A stretch of DNA of 64,000 nt, taken from assembly GCA_039926025.1 (NCBI GenBank), contig JBDSXV010000089.1, positions 24,303-88,302 on the forward strand, in the 5' to 3' direction. The stretch's first letter is position 1, and every line of letters starts with the position of its first letter. This stretch comes from Dokdonella_A sp039926025 (lineage in GTDB: Bacteria > Pseudomonadota > Gammaproteobacteria > Xanthomonadales > Rhodanobacteraceae). Positions 16,756 to 25,293 of the stretch are shown here, one piece after another. The notes beneath the pieces are model-generated. The model searched no databases and had not been told where the DNA came from. It saw only the letters and a list, made by a program, of their open reading frames with translations. The translations under genes and the position numbers were made by a program.

Positions 16756-19182
16756 TCACGGCTCGAATCCGTTGCTGAAGATTGCATCGCCGACGGAACC
16801 ATACAGCTCGACCGTGCCGATACCGCTGGGGTCGCCGCCGGCGACGAGGATCAGTCCACCAGGCAACAGTGTCGACGTATGGTCATGCCGCGCCACGGCG
16901 AGAGGGGTCGCCGCAGTCCAGGCATTGGCGGCAGGGTCATACGACTCGGCGCTGTCGAGAAATGTCTGAGCAAAATTGAGCGACGAGTAGCCCGCGAGTA
17001 CCAGCACCTTGCCGTTGCCGAGCAGTGTCGCCGTGTGCGCCACGCGCGAGGCGCCCATGCTCGCCGCCACACTCCATGTGTTCGAAGCCGGGTTGTACAG
17101 TGCTGTGGAGGATAGGCTGTTGGCGTTCTGATCCAGTCCGCCAGCGATCAATACTTTGCCCGAGGGAAGCAAGGTGGCTGTCGGCGATGCAATATGACCG
17201 CTCGGCACATTGCCACCTGCGCTCCAGGCGTTGGCGACAGGATCATAGATCTCCGTCGTCTGGGAGTAACCGCCAACCAGCAGGACCTTGCCCGACGAGA
17301 GTACGGCGACCGCCGCGGTGTTTCGGTCGGATTGCGGAGCAGCGGCAGCCGACCAGGTATTTGTAGCGGGGTTGTAGAGCTCGGCGTGGCCGACAGGACC
17401 CGAATTGTGCGATCCGGTCACCAGCACCTTGCCAGTGGAAAGCATTGCAGCGACGTGTTGCGATCGCGGCAGGCTCATGCTGCCGCCGGCACTCCAGCTG
17501 TTGGTGGCTGGGTCATACAGCTCGGTGGTGGCGAGTGCTGCGCCAAATGCATCGTCAATCGCGCCGCCTGCCACCAGCACCTTGCCCGACGGAAGCAGCG
17601 TTGCCGTATGCGAATAGCGTACGGCAAGCATGGTGCCGCCAGCGGTCCATGTCTTGGTGACAGGATCGAACAAATCGGCCGTCTGACTGTTCGTACCACC
17701 CGCAATCAGCACCTTGCCCGATGCGAGCAGGGTTGCGGTGAACTGGAAGCGACCGACGCTCATTGGGCCAAGAAAGCTGGCCGTCACGCTGCAGTCGGCG
17801 TGAATGGCAGTCGTGCTCCACGTTGCCGCATCGACCTGATGCACGCCACAGGTATTGCCCACCACGCCCAGTGTGCTTGAACCATAGCCGGGCATGACCG
17901 TGAAGCTGACCATGTCGCCGCCGTGCACGATCTGCGTCGACGGCGTGATGCTGCCGTGCGCGCTTGCCGTCGCGGTGACGGTGTAGGTATCGATGGAAGG
18001 GTCGAATGATTCGGCGCTCGCGAGCTCGCCGCCACTGCCGAATCCGCCCGTGACCAGCACGTCGCCGCTGTTCAAGCGTGTGGCGGTGTGTCCGTAGCGC
18101 GGCTCGATCAAGCTGGACTGGACGGCTATCGTATTGCTCGCCGGGTCATACACGTCCGGGTTCGCAAGAAGGCTTGCGCTGCTACCGGTGGCATCTCCGC
18201 CGGCGAGCAGTACCTTGCCGGACGTGAGCAGGGTCGCGGTGTGATCACTGCGACTTGTAGTCAAGTTTGCCGCGGCACTCCAGCTGTCACTGGTCGGGTT
18301 GTAGAGCTCGGCGCTGGCGAGGTTACCCGCGCCGCCGCTGCCACCTGCGACATACACGATGCCGGAGTCCAGCAGGGTCGCGGTGTGGTTGACGCGCGCC
18401 GTGTTGAGACTTGCCGCACCGCTCCAGGTGTTGTTTGCTGGATCGTACAGTTCGGCACTCGAGAGAATTCCGTTGTTGTTGTGTCCGCCCGCTACCAGAA
18501 CTTTTCCCGATGGAAGCAGCGCTGCGGAATGGCCGCCACGCAAGTTCGCCAGCGTTCCTGCCGCCGTCCAGGCATTGGTGGCCGGGTCGTACAGTTCGGC
18601 GCTGGCGAGGTAGGTACAGGAGAACGTTTGAATGGTCGGCGTGGTCACCGTCGTGCAGTCGCTGGCGCCTCCCACGATCAAGACCTTTCCGGAAAGCAGC
18701 AGTGTGGCGGTGTGGCCTTGACGATGCGCAACCAGGTTTCCCGTCGCGCTCCAGGTGTTGCCGGTGGGACTGTAAGTCTCGGCGCTGCCGAGTGCGTAGC
18801 AAACCACGACGGTTTCACTCGGAGGAAACGTGGTGACGCAATTGCCTGGGCCATTGCCGCCAGCCACGAGCACTTTGCCGTTGGGCAGCACGGACGCGCT
18901 GGCCGCACCACGCCCTGTGCCCATGCTCGCCGCGCCGGTCCAGAGGTTTGTAGCCGGGTCATACAGGTCGGTTGTTGCACTGCTGCTGACATCGCCCGTG
19001 ACCAGGACTTTGCCGGACGGCAAGAGCGTCGACGTATGTTTGAAGCGAGCAATGCCGAGGTCGCCTGCGGCTGTCCACGCGCCGGGAAGCGCCAGCGCCA
19101 ATCCCGGCATCGCGAGCGCCACTGCAATCGCCAGGGAAAACCCGGCGATGTTGAGCAAACGAAGAATTGCGGGGACTGTCAT
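16756..19182 (-). CDS. Secreted kelch-repeat protein with two seven-bladed propellers
   Basis: An 808-residue protein. It starts MTVPAILRLLNIAGFSLAI and has a signal peptide ending near LALALPGAW. Fourteen kelch units follow, each of the form HTATLLPSGKVLVAGG...AELYDPATNTWS. Seven units come first, then an insert of about 75 residues (TVTATASAHGSITPSTQIV to DCSVTASFLGP) resembling the InlB-like bacterial repeat domain, then seven more. This predicts two complete beta-propellers joined by a small beta domain. The protein ends DAIFSNGFEP. It is probably extracytoplasmic. Galactose-oxidase-like catalytic residues were not identified, so binding or adhesion is as likely as catalysis. The start at 19182 was chosen for the signal peptide. 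Confidence 0.9.
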   Translation of the reverse strand: MTVPAILRLLNIAGFSLAIAVALAMPGLALALPGAWTAAGDLGIARFKHTSTLLPSGKVLVTGDVSSSATTDLYDPATNLWTGAASMGTGRGAASASVLPNGKVLVAGGNGPGNCVTTFPPSETVVVCYALGSAETYSPTGNTWSATGNLVAHRQGHTATLLLSGKVLIVGGASDCTTVTTPTIQTFSCTYLASAELYDPATNAWTAAGTLANLRGGHSAALLPSGKVLVAGGHNNNGILSSAELYDPANNTWSGAASLNTARVNHTATLLDSGIVYVAGGSGGAGNLASAELYNPTSDSWSAAANLTTSRSDHTATLLTSGKVLLAGGDATGSSASLLANPDVYDPASNTIAVQSSLIEPRYGHTATRLNSGDVLVTGGFGSGGELASAESFDPSIDTYTVTATASAHGSITPSTQIVHGGDMVSFTVMPGYGSSTLGVVGNTCGVHQVDAATWSTTAIHADCSVTASFLGPMSVGRFQFTATLLASGKVLIAGGTNSQTADLFDPVTKTWTAGGTMLAVRYSHTATLLPSGKVLVAGGAIDDAFGAALATTELYDPATNSWSAGGSMSLPRSQHVAAMLSTGKVLVTGSHNSGPVGHAELYNPATNTWSAAAAPQSDRNTAAVAVLSSGKVLLVGGYSQTTEIYDPVANAWSAGGNVPSGHIASPTATLLPSGKVLIAGGLDQNANSLSSTALYNPASNTWSVAASMGASRVAHTATLLGNGKVLVLAGYSSLNFAQTFLDSAESYDPAANAWTAATPLAVARHDHTSTLLPGGLILVAGGDPSGIGTVELYGSVGDAIFSNGFEP

Positions 19183-19450
19183 GTCTCTACCCTCACCGGC
19201 TGCACTGCGTTGAACGGGCCAGTACCCCTGCCCTCCTCGTTCAATGCGTGGAGAGGCGGTGCGATGCCTCACTGCTCCCGTGGTCGATCTCGTGCGAAGG
19301 ATGGCGCCTGCTGCGCAGTCGAGATTGTCACGCGCCCGGTCGAACCGCCCGCCCGGCCGCTGCAGCTTTGGGTTCCAGATGAAGGACGCTGACCGCACGC
19401 CACCGTGCAAGCCTCTTGCGGATTGCCATGGGCGTGGATATCGACAAACG

Positions 19451-20833
19451 TCAGCGTTTGGCGCTTACACGCCAGACTCGACCGCCGACGTCGTCAGCGA
19501 TCAGAAGGTCGCCACGTTTGTCAAAGGCAACCCCGACCGGTCGGCCCCTTGCATTGCCTTGGTCGTCCAGAAATCCAGTAAGAAAATCTTCCGGAGGCGC
19601 CGAAGGCATTCCGTTCGCGAACGGAACAAGAATCACCTTGTAGCCGACCGCTGGACGTCGATTCCATGACCCATGTTGCCCGACGAAAGCGCCGCCCTCG
19701 TAGCGGGCCGGAAATGCGGATCCAGAATCGAATGCAAGTCCAAGGGAAGCCGTATGTGCGCCGAGGGCATAGTCGGGCACCACCGCAGTGGCTACCAGGT
19801 CAGGACGCTGCGGCTGCACACTGTTGTCGACGTGGGCGCCGTAGTAGCTGTACGGCCACCCGTAGAACGCGTTTCTGTTCACGCGGGTCATGTAGTCCGG
19901 GACCAGGTCGCCGCCCAGTTCGTCGCGCTCATTGACAGCCGTCCACAGCGCACCGCTTTGCGGCTGCCACGCCAACCCGTTCGGGTTGCGAAGGCCCGAT
20001 GCAAAAACAACCGTCTCGCCCGTTTTCGGATCGATTTCGAGAATGTCCGCGCGGTTTACCTCGTTCCCCATTCCGTTTTCCGCAGCGTTGCTGTTCGATC
20101 CCACCGTCACATAAAGACGCGAGCCATCCGCATTGGCGATGACATTCTTGGTCCAGTGATGATTGATCGTTCCAGCCGGGAGGTCGGCGATCTTCACCGG
20201 CTCAGCGTCTATCGACGTTTCTCCGGTTTTGTAGGCAAACCTCAACAACGCATCGGTGTCTGCGACATAAAAATCGTCGCCCACGAGCACCATGCCGAAA
20301 GGAGAATTCAACCCCGTCAGGAACGTTGTCTTGGTCTCGGCAACCCCGTCGCCATCTACATCTCTCAGAAGCGAGATACGATTTGCACTGGGCGCTCCGG
20401 ACCCTGCATTGCGCATGATGCGCCGCATGACCCAGCCCCGGATGCCCTTGGCGTCATCCGGCTTCGGCGGTGCATCCGTCTCTGCAGTCAGTACGTCACC
20501 ATTGGGCAATACATAAAGCCAGCGCGGATGATCGAGTTGGTCTGCAAACGCATTGACGGTGAATCCGGCAACAACGGTCGGCATCGTATTGACCGGCCAC
20601 CCTTTTGCCGGCGCAGTATTCACGGTAGGAAGCGCGGACTCCAGTGGCGCTGGCAGGATCGGATGCGGACCCGTGCCGGCCAGAGGGTCCAGCTTCGCAT
20701 TGCTCTTGCAGGCACTGACCAGGCAGCTCGTCGATACAAGCGCCACGAGCACGCACACAAGCTTGATAGCCGAGGCGATTGGCGCATCGCAGGCGGTGGG
20801 TTCCAATGCAGGTTTTTCGCTCATCGACTTCAT
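19451..20833 (-). CDS. Sorbosone dehydrogenase-like PQQ-type sugar dehydrogenase, lipoprotein
   Basis: A 460-residue protein with a lipoprotein signal (VALVSTSCLVSAC, lipid Cys near residue 42) and a six-bladed propeller of the soluble glucose/sorbosone dehydrogenase family. Family-like motifs are LDHPRWLYVLPNGDVLTAET, LNSPFGMVLVGDDFYVADT, HHWTKNVIANADGSRLYVTVGSN, GLRNPNGLAWQPQSGALW and FVGQHGSWNRRPAVGYKV. Family members bind PQQ and oxidise aldoses or related compounds in the periplasm; many lack a proven substrate. ATG 20833 has GGGAG 6 nt upstream. It is 268 bp upstream of the kelch gene on the same strand; a functional link is not clear. Confidence 0.88.
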   Translation of the reverse strand: MKSMSEKPALEPTACDAPIASAIKLVCVLVALVSTSCLVSACKSNAKLDPLAGTGPHPILPAPLESALPTVNTAPAKGWPVNTMPTVVAGFTVNAFADQLDHPRWLYVLPNGDVLTAETDAPPKPDDAKGIRGWVMRRIMRNAGSGAPSANRISLLRDVDGDGVAETKTTFLTGLNSPFGMVLVGDDFYVADTDALLRFAYKTGETSIDAEPVKIADLPAGTINHHWTKNVIANADGSRLYVTVGSNSNAAENGMGNEVNRADILEIDPKTGETVVFASGLRNPNGLAWQPQSGALWTAVNERDELGGDLVPDYMTRVNRNAFYGWPYSYYGAHVDNSVQPQRPDLVATAVVPDYALGAHTASLGLAFDSGSAFPARYEGGAFVGQHGSWNRRPAVGYKVILVPFANGMPSAPPEDFLTGFLDDQGNARGRPVGVAFDKRGDLLIADDVGGRVWRVSAKR

Positions 20834-21021
20834 GCGGCGCTCCCGCCAATTCGCGCGCGTTGGGCAGCGGACACGTTCCTATTCGGCGGGCCGGCCTCTG
20901 AACCTGCGCGAAGGCACGCATTGACCTCCAAGGTGTTGATTGGCCATGCCCCTGGGAGGCTGGGCAGGTAGACGCACCACGAGCTATAGACGTGTGCTTT
21001 CAATTCGCCCACTTGATGGGC

Positions 21022-21270
21022 TCACGCCTGCATCGCGTCGCGCTGCGTCTGGAAGCGCTGCAGCGCGGTCTTGAGCGCGTCGGTTCTGTTTCTCAGCAGT
21101 TGCAGCTTTTGTCGGGCACGAATGACCCGGTCGGCCATCTCGGCGCGCGCCTGCAATTCTTCTGGCGTCATAGGATCCGTAAGAGGCTTCAAATCACTGC
21201 ACGCGTCGCGCGCGCGCTTTTCAATGGCGACCGAGATAAGTGGCGCGTTGCTGGATCTCTTCGCAGGCAT
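21022..21270 (-). CDS. Small helical protein, unknown function
   Basis: Eighty-two residues, basic N-terminus (MPAKRSSNAP) and a long predicted helix or coiled coil (RVIRARQKLQLLRNRTDALKT region). The start at 21270 was preferred because GGAG lies 6 nt upstream, inside a longer frame that would start at 21345. No domain was recognised. It lies upstream of the sorbosone dehydrogenase gene and is followed by other very small genes, suggesting an accessory stress-type locus. Confidence 0.5.
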   Translation of the reverse strand: MPAKRSSNAPLISVAIEKRARDACSDLKPLTDPMTPEELQARAEMADRVIRARQKLQLLRNRTDALKTALQRFQTQRDAMQA

Positions 21271-21532
21271 GTCCATCTCCGATTGCGTGGGTGGGTCTTC
21301 AAACCATCGCAGCTCATGGCACAACTCGCGTCTCGACGCCGACATGGTCTGTTGTCACTCGATGTTGGCCAGAATGCAGCGCCATTGCTGAACCTTTGCC
21401 CGTGGGAGAAAACCTGAATACGGAAATGAGGTCCATGCAACAAAATCATTCAATTCTTGCAGCGGCATTCATGAAATCCAGCATGCCCATGGCAACAATG
21501 CATGGTTCGAGAGATGAGTCCCTTGCGGCGCC

Positions 21533-21739
21533 TCAGTCACCTTCCGAGTCGTCCTCTCCACGAGGATCGATCAACCCGTCCTGATCGAGACCTTCCTCGG
21601 CAGTGCGTTCTTCGTTGCTCTGGGTTTCGTCACCAAACTCGTCGCCCGGCGTTTCCTGAATGCTCTCGATGAGATCATCAGGGAGATCGGTGAGATCGTC
21701 TGCTTTTCCCGGAATGGCGCTTCGCGCTGGATTGATCAT
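21533..21739 (-). CDS. Small highly acidic protein, unknown function
   Basis: Sixty-eight residues, very rich in Asp and Glu (DDLTDLPDDL, ETPGDEFGDE, RGEDDSEGD) with few basic residues, so disordered or ion-binding. GGGAG lies 7 nt upstream of the ATG at 21739, supporting expression. No family was recognised. It is transcribed divergently from the metallothionein-like gene. Confidence 0.5.
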   Translation of the reverse strand: MINPARSAIPGKADDLTDLPDDLIESIQETPGDEFGDETQSNEERTAEEGLDQDGLIDPRGEDDSEGD

Positions 21740-21935
21740 GATGCAGCTCCCGAAGTAAAAATCTGAAGGAAACGTTACCCGCGCAAGGACATCTCGCAGT
21801 GCGGCCCATTCTGGCGGCGGGATGCTGAACCCTGATCGTCAACGAAGGAGTACAGCGAGGCATACCGACTACGGTCTGCTCAGCAAGCATTCCATCGGCA
21901 TGGCGTACACAGGAATCTGTCTCAGGAGGATTCCA

Positions 21936-22127
21936 ATGGAAATCAGTCAACGCAAGTGCGCGCACGTTGCATGCAAGTGCCCGGTCGCCGGCGAGGCGCT
22001 ATTTTGTTCGCCTCACTGCGAAAGACGCGCCGATGAAGGCGACACGACCTGTGAGTGCGGACATCGTGATTGCGAAACGTCGATCGCCGAACCCGCAGTG
22101 GCGTTAGAAGGCGCCGCACTGGCGTAG
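21936..22127 (+). CDS. Metallothionein-like protein
   Basis: Sixty-three residues with eight Cys (positions 8, 13, 15, 24, 28, 39, 41, 46) and three His (10, 27, 43) in the first 46 residues: C-x4-C-x-C, FCSPHC, and CECGHRDC. This spacing follows the SmtA/BmtA prokaryotic metallothionein layout (CxC pair, YCS-x-C, GHxxC), which binds zinc, cadmium or copper in the cytoplasm. A very strong Shine-Dalgarno (AGGAGGA) sits 5 nt upstream of ATG 21936. The C-terminal 17 residues are non-Cys and Ala-rich. Family assignment is by Cys/His pattern only. Confidence 0.72.
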   Translation: MEISQRKCAHVACKCPVAGEALFCSPHCERRADEGDTTCECGHRDCETSIAEPAVALEGAALA

Positions 22128-22272
22128 AGCCAGATTGATGCAGCGTGCCGGCTGGGCCAGTAACCTGCCACTGGTCGTACTCGTATTGGCGCGCACACTT
22201 GCGAATGCAGCGCCTGTTCAGTAGACCGATGGCTCGACGGCGTTGTTCACAACCAGTGGCCAAGTGAAAAAT

Positions 22273-22431
22273 TCAGATCTTGCCCAGTAAAAGCAACACG
22301 AGAATTATCACGATCAGCAAGCCAACTCCGCCAGTCGGGTAGTAGCCCCATCCCCTGCTGTAGGGCCAGGTTGGCAGACCGACGAGCAGGAGAACGATCA
22401 GGACAAGAAGGATCAATGCGCCAGTACTCAT
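22273..22431 (-). CDS. DUF3309 small hydrophobic membrane protein
   Basis: Fifty-two residues: a hydrophobic N-terminal helix (MSTGALILLVLIVLLLVG), the conserved hinge LPTWPYSRGWGYYPTGG, and a second hydrophobic helix ending LLLLGKI. This is the complete DUF3309 pattern, a family of tiny two-helix membrane proteins common in Proteobacteria with no known function. GGAG lies 8 nt upstream of ATG 22431. Confidence 0.85.
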   Translation of the reverse strand: MSTGALILLVLIVLLLVGLPTWPYSRGWGYYPTGGVGLLIVIILVLLLLGKI

Positions 22432-22440
22432 GGGTATCTC

Positions 22441-22752
22441 CTAGTCTAGGATGGCTATGGGAATGCACTCATGCCGGAGTGCCATCAGATCTGCTTCGAT
22501 GTCGCCGGGACTCGCACCCACACCGTAGGTGCCCGCAAGCCATTCGGGGCCTATATCGGGTGAGCTCTCAGGCGCGTCGAAGAGCACGTCCGAGCTCGCG
22601 TTAGCCCACACCGTGATATCGGATCGATGCAGCGCCTCATGAAGTTTCATGGCCACCGTAGCGAGATCGTCACGCAGCGACCCGGCAAAGGTGGCGTGTA
22701 TTGACTTGCGTCCGTTGCGGCGTGTTCGCGATTGCGAGTCGAGCTTTGGCAT
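22441..22752 (-). CDS. Hypothetical protein
   Basis: One hundred and three residues starting MPKLDSQSRTRRNGRKSIH, with a soluble mixed composition (LRDDLATVAMKLHEALH, PDIGPEWLAGTYG) and ending ECIPIAILD. GGGGACAG precedes ATG 22752. It ends 9 bp before the DUF3309 start, so the two are probably cotranscribed. No domain was recognised. Confidence 0.5.
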   Translation of the reverse strand: MPKLDSQSRTRRNGRKSIHATFAGSLRDDLATVAMKLHEALHRSDITVWANASSDVLFDAPESSPDIGPEWLAGTYGVGASPGDIEADLMALRHECIPIAILD

Positions 22753-23014
22753 TGAACTGTCCCCGATAGCGAACTGCCTGCAGTTTTTGCCCATCTTTTC
22801 GGGCCGTTTGCCGCTATGGCGCCTGAAGCCAGGCGGCACAGCGATGCGAAACTTAACGCGGCCCGACAAAACCGTTCATTAACAAATTTTCCATCCGCGG
22901 GCGCCGTTCATGTTTCATTGAGGCGTCACGGCAGGTTGCGATATCTCAGACCTCTGGACGTCTCTCACTCTCGAACCGTGCAGGGACGCGGCGTCAATCG
23001 AAAAGCGCAGCGGT

Positions 23015-24835
23015 GTGGGCGCACTGCTGGACGCCACCGGAAATTATGGGAACAATCCTTCTTTGCTTCAGACAGGTGCAGAACGCTTGAAACATTTTTT
23101 TGAAGCAAATATGCGTTTTGCAGGTCTCCTGTTGTGCCTCGTCGTGATCGTAGTCGCCGGCTATGTTGTGCGACAGAAGGTCAGCGACGACACCGTCGAT
23201 GCGCTCGGATGGGTCAATCACACCCTCGAAGTTCGTGCATCTCTGCATGAACTGCGCGCCAATGTGAGCCAGATGCACGCCGCCGCCTACGGCGCGCGCC
23301 TCAATCCCTCCGACTCGGCCATTCGTCAGAAGTATGAAGAAAGTCGCGCCGCGTATCCTCCGCTGATGGATGCGTTGCGCGATTTGACTCGCGACAGTTC
23401 CGATCAGCAGGAACGCATCGCCATCTTGCGTGACCGCATCGGCGAACGAGTTGTTCTGCTGGATCGAAGCATGCGTGGCGATGCCAGCCTCGATGTCGGT
23501 GAACTCACGTCTTCGCTTGCGCGGTTTCCGGTCAAGGAAATCACCGATGCCATTGATGCGCGAGAGCAGCATCTGCTCGATGTGCGTCAGGAAATCGCTG
23601 CCAATCGGGTTCGGGTCGCGGCCTGGGCTACGCTTGCAACCGCGCTCGCCCAAATCGTGTTGCTTGGCGCAGTGATCTGGGCATCGGAACGCCAGCTCAA
23701 GCGTCGTGTTGAGGCTGAATCGGAGACCCGCCGTGCGGTAGGCCGTGCACGCCTGATCGTTGAGACTGTTCGCGAACCGATCGCCGTGATTACCAGCGAT
23801 CTCGAAGTATTGCAGGCGAACCAGGCCTTCGCGGATTTCTACGGGGTCACCCGGCCGATCACAGGCGGCCTGAATGTGATGCCTGCCTGGGGTGATCCGG
23901 TATTGCGCCAGCGCCTGAAAGATGTCGTGACGATGCGGCGTGAAATGTGGGACTACGAGGTCGAACAGGAAGCCGGTGGCGAAACCCGCCGACACGTCGT
24001 GGTCAACGCACGTCCCATGACGTTGCCGGACAGCAGTGATGCGACCGCTCTGCTCACCGTCAGTGACATGACGGTGCGCAAGCGAGCTGAAGAACAGGTG
24101 CTCGAACTCAATCGCCAGCTGTCCGGCAAGATCGCCCTCGTCACCGTTGTCAATCGCGAGCTGGAGGCATTTTCCTATTCCGTCTCGCATGATTTGCGCG
24201 CGCCGTTGCGCCACATTGCCGGCTTCTCCGACAAGCTTCGTTCGGACCTGGCGCAACAGGGCAACGACAAGATGCAGCACTACTGCGAGGTCATCTCCGA
24301 CTCGGCACGTCGCATGTCGACCCTGATCGAGGATCTGCTCAGCTATTCGAGACTGGGGAGACATGCGCTGCGGTTGCAGGCAGTCGACATGCAGTCGCTC
24401 ATCGACGAGACGCGCTCGACCCTTACAAGCGCGGTCGAGGATCGCCGAATTACCTGGCGCGTCGCGCCGCTGCCGGTGGTGATTGCCGATGCGTCCCTGC
24501 TGCGACTTGTCTGGCAGAATCTGCTCGACAATGCCATCAAGTACAGTGCCGGAAAAGACGAGGCCGTGATCGAGGTGGGCGTTGATGAAAACCCCGCCGA
24601 ACGGATATTCTGGGTGCGCGACAACGGCGCCGGCTTCGACATGAAATATGTCGACAAACTGTTCGGTGTATTCCAGCGTCTGCACAAGGCCTCGGCGTTT
24701 GCCGGCACCGGCATAGGTCTGGCTTCGGTTCGCCGCATCGTCGCGCGTCATGGCGGGCGTACTTGGGCCGAGGGAGCTACAGGCAACGGCGCTACGATCT
24801 ATTTCTCACTACCACGCCACGATCCGATTTCTTGA
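23015..24835 (+). CDS. CHASE3-PAS sensor histidine kinase
   Basis: About 606 residues. Membrane helix near residues 33-52 (MRFAGLLLCLVVIVVAGYVV), a helical periplasmic CHASE3-like sensor (about 60-200), a second helix (WATLATALAQIVLLGAVIWA), a PAS domain (about 245-365), a HisKA domain with SYSVSHDLRAPLRHIAGF (phospho-His392) and a HATPase domain of the phytochrome-associated type (NLLDNAIKYS, DNGAGFD, FQRLHKASAFAGTGIGLA). The first in-frame start is GTG 23015; ATG 23111 just before the membrane helix is a real alternative, and neither has a strong ribosome site. It is followed after 14 bp by a receiver gene and then a hybrid kinase, forming one signalling operon. Confidence 0.88.
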   Translation: MGALLDATGNYGNNPSLLQTGAERLKHFFEANMRFAGLLLCLVVIVVAGYVVRQKVSDDTVDALGWVNHTLEVRASLHELRANVSQMHAAAYGARLNPSDSAIRQKYEESRAAYPPLMDALRDLTRDSSDQQERIAILRDRIGERVVLLDRSMRGDASLDVGELTSSLARFPVKEITDAIDAREQHLLDVRQEIAANRVRVAAWATLATALAQIVLLGAVIWASERQLKRRVEAESETRRAVGRARLIVETVREPIAVITSDLEVLQANQAFADFYGVTRPITGGLNVMPAWGDPVLRQRLKDVVTMRREMWDYEVEQEAGGETRRHVVVNARPMTLPDSSDATALLTVSDMTVRKRAEEQVLELNRQLSGKIALVTVVNRELEAFSYSVSHDLRAPLRHIAGFSDKLRSDLAQQGNDKMQHYCEVISDSARRMSTLIEDLLSYSRLGRHALRLQAVDMQSLIDETRSTLTSAVEDRRITWRVAPLPVVIADASLLRLVWQNLLDNAIKYSAGKDEAVIEVGVDENPAERIFWVRDNGAGFDMKYVDKLFGVFQRLHKASAFAGTGIGLASVRRIVARHGGRTWAEGATGNGATIYFSLPRHDPIS

Positions 24836-24849
24836 AGGGGAAGCCATCC

Positions 24850-25293
24850 GTGATTCGCGAAATCCGTACCATCTTGTTGGTCGAGGACAGTCTGCCTGAT
24901 GCCGAGATGACCATCGACGCCTTGCGCGAAGGCCATATCGCCAATTCGATCGTGCATGTCGAGGACGGTGTCGAGGCACTCGATTACCTGCACAGGAAAG
25001 GTGCCTACAGCGAACGTCAGGAAGGCAATCCGGCGGTGGTTTTGCTCGACATCAAGATGCCACGTATGGATGGCATCGAGGTATTGCGCGAAATTCGCGG
25101 GAATGAAGCGACGCGACGTATTCCGGTAGTGATCCTGTCTTCTTCGCGCGAGGAACGCGACCTCGCCGCGACTTGGGATCTGGGCGTCAATGCATACGTC
25201 GTCAAGCCCGTCGATGCACGCCAGTTTTTCGATGCCGTGCAGACGTTGGGGCAATTCTGGGCTGTGATGAACGAAGCACGTCCCGGCAACTGA
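24850..25293 (+). CDS. Single-domain response regulator (Rcp1-like)
   Basis: One hundred and forty-seven residues, receiver domain only: acidic cluster VEDS, phospho-Asp67 in VVLLDIKMPRMDG, switch Ser in VILSSSREERD and the conserved Lys in YVVKPVD. Such stand-alone receivers with a long beta4-alpha4 region partner phytochrome-like kinases, matching the gene upstream. The GTG start at 24850 is preceded by AAGGGGAAG; a longer frame starting inside the kinase gene was rejected. Its stop is immediately followed by the ATG of the next gene, so translation is coupled. There is no output domain. Confidence 0.9.
   Translation: MIREIRTILLVEDSLPDAEMTIDALREGHIANSIVHVEDGVEALDYLHRKGAYSERQEGNPAVVLLDIKMPRMDGIEVLREIRGNEATRRIPVVILSSSREERDLAATWDLGVNAYVVKPVDARQFFDAVQTLGQFWAVMNEARPGN

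Noticed and set aside
16741..16780. GGCTCGAATCC-like string reminiscent of a tRNA T-arm
   Set aside because: No cloverleaf can be drawn around it, and it lies in the last codons of the kelch gene.
18088..19392. Plus-strand open frame of 434 codons
   Set aside because: Antisense to the kelch repeats; its own repeats mirror the kelch units.
22994..24751. Long minus-strand open frame of 585 codons opposite the CHASE3 kinase
   Set aside because: It is a high-GC antisense shadow; the plus strand encodes a complete kinase with all motifs.
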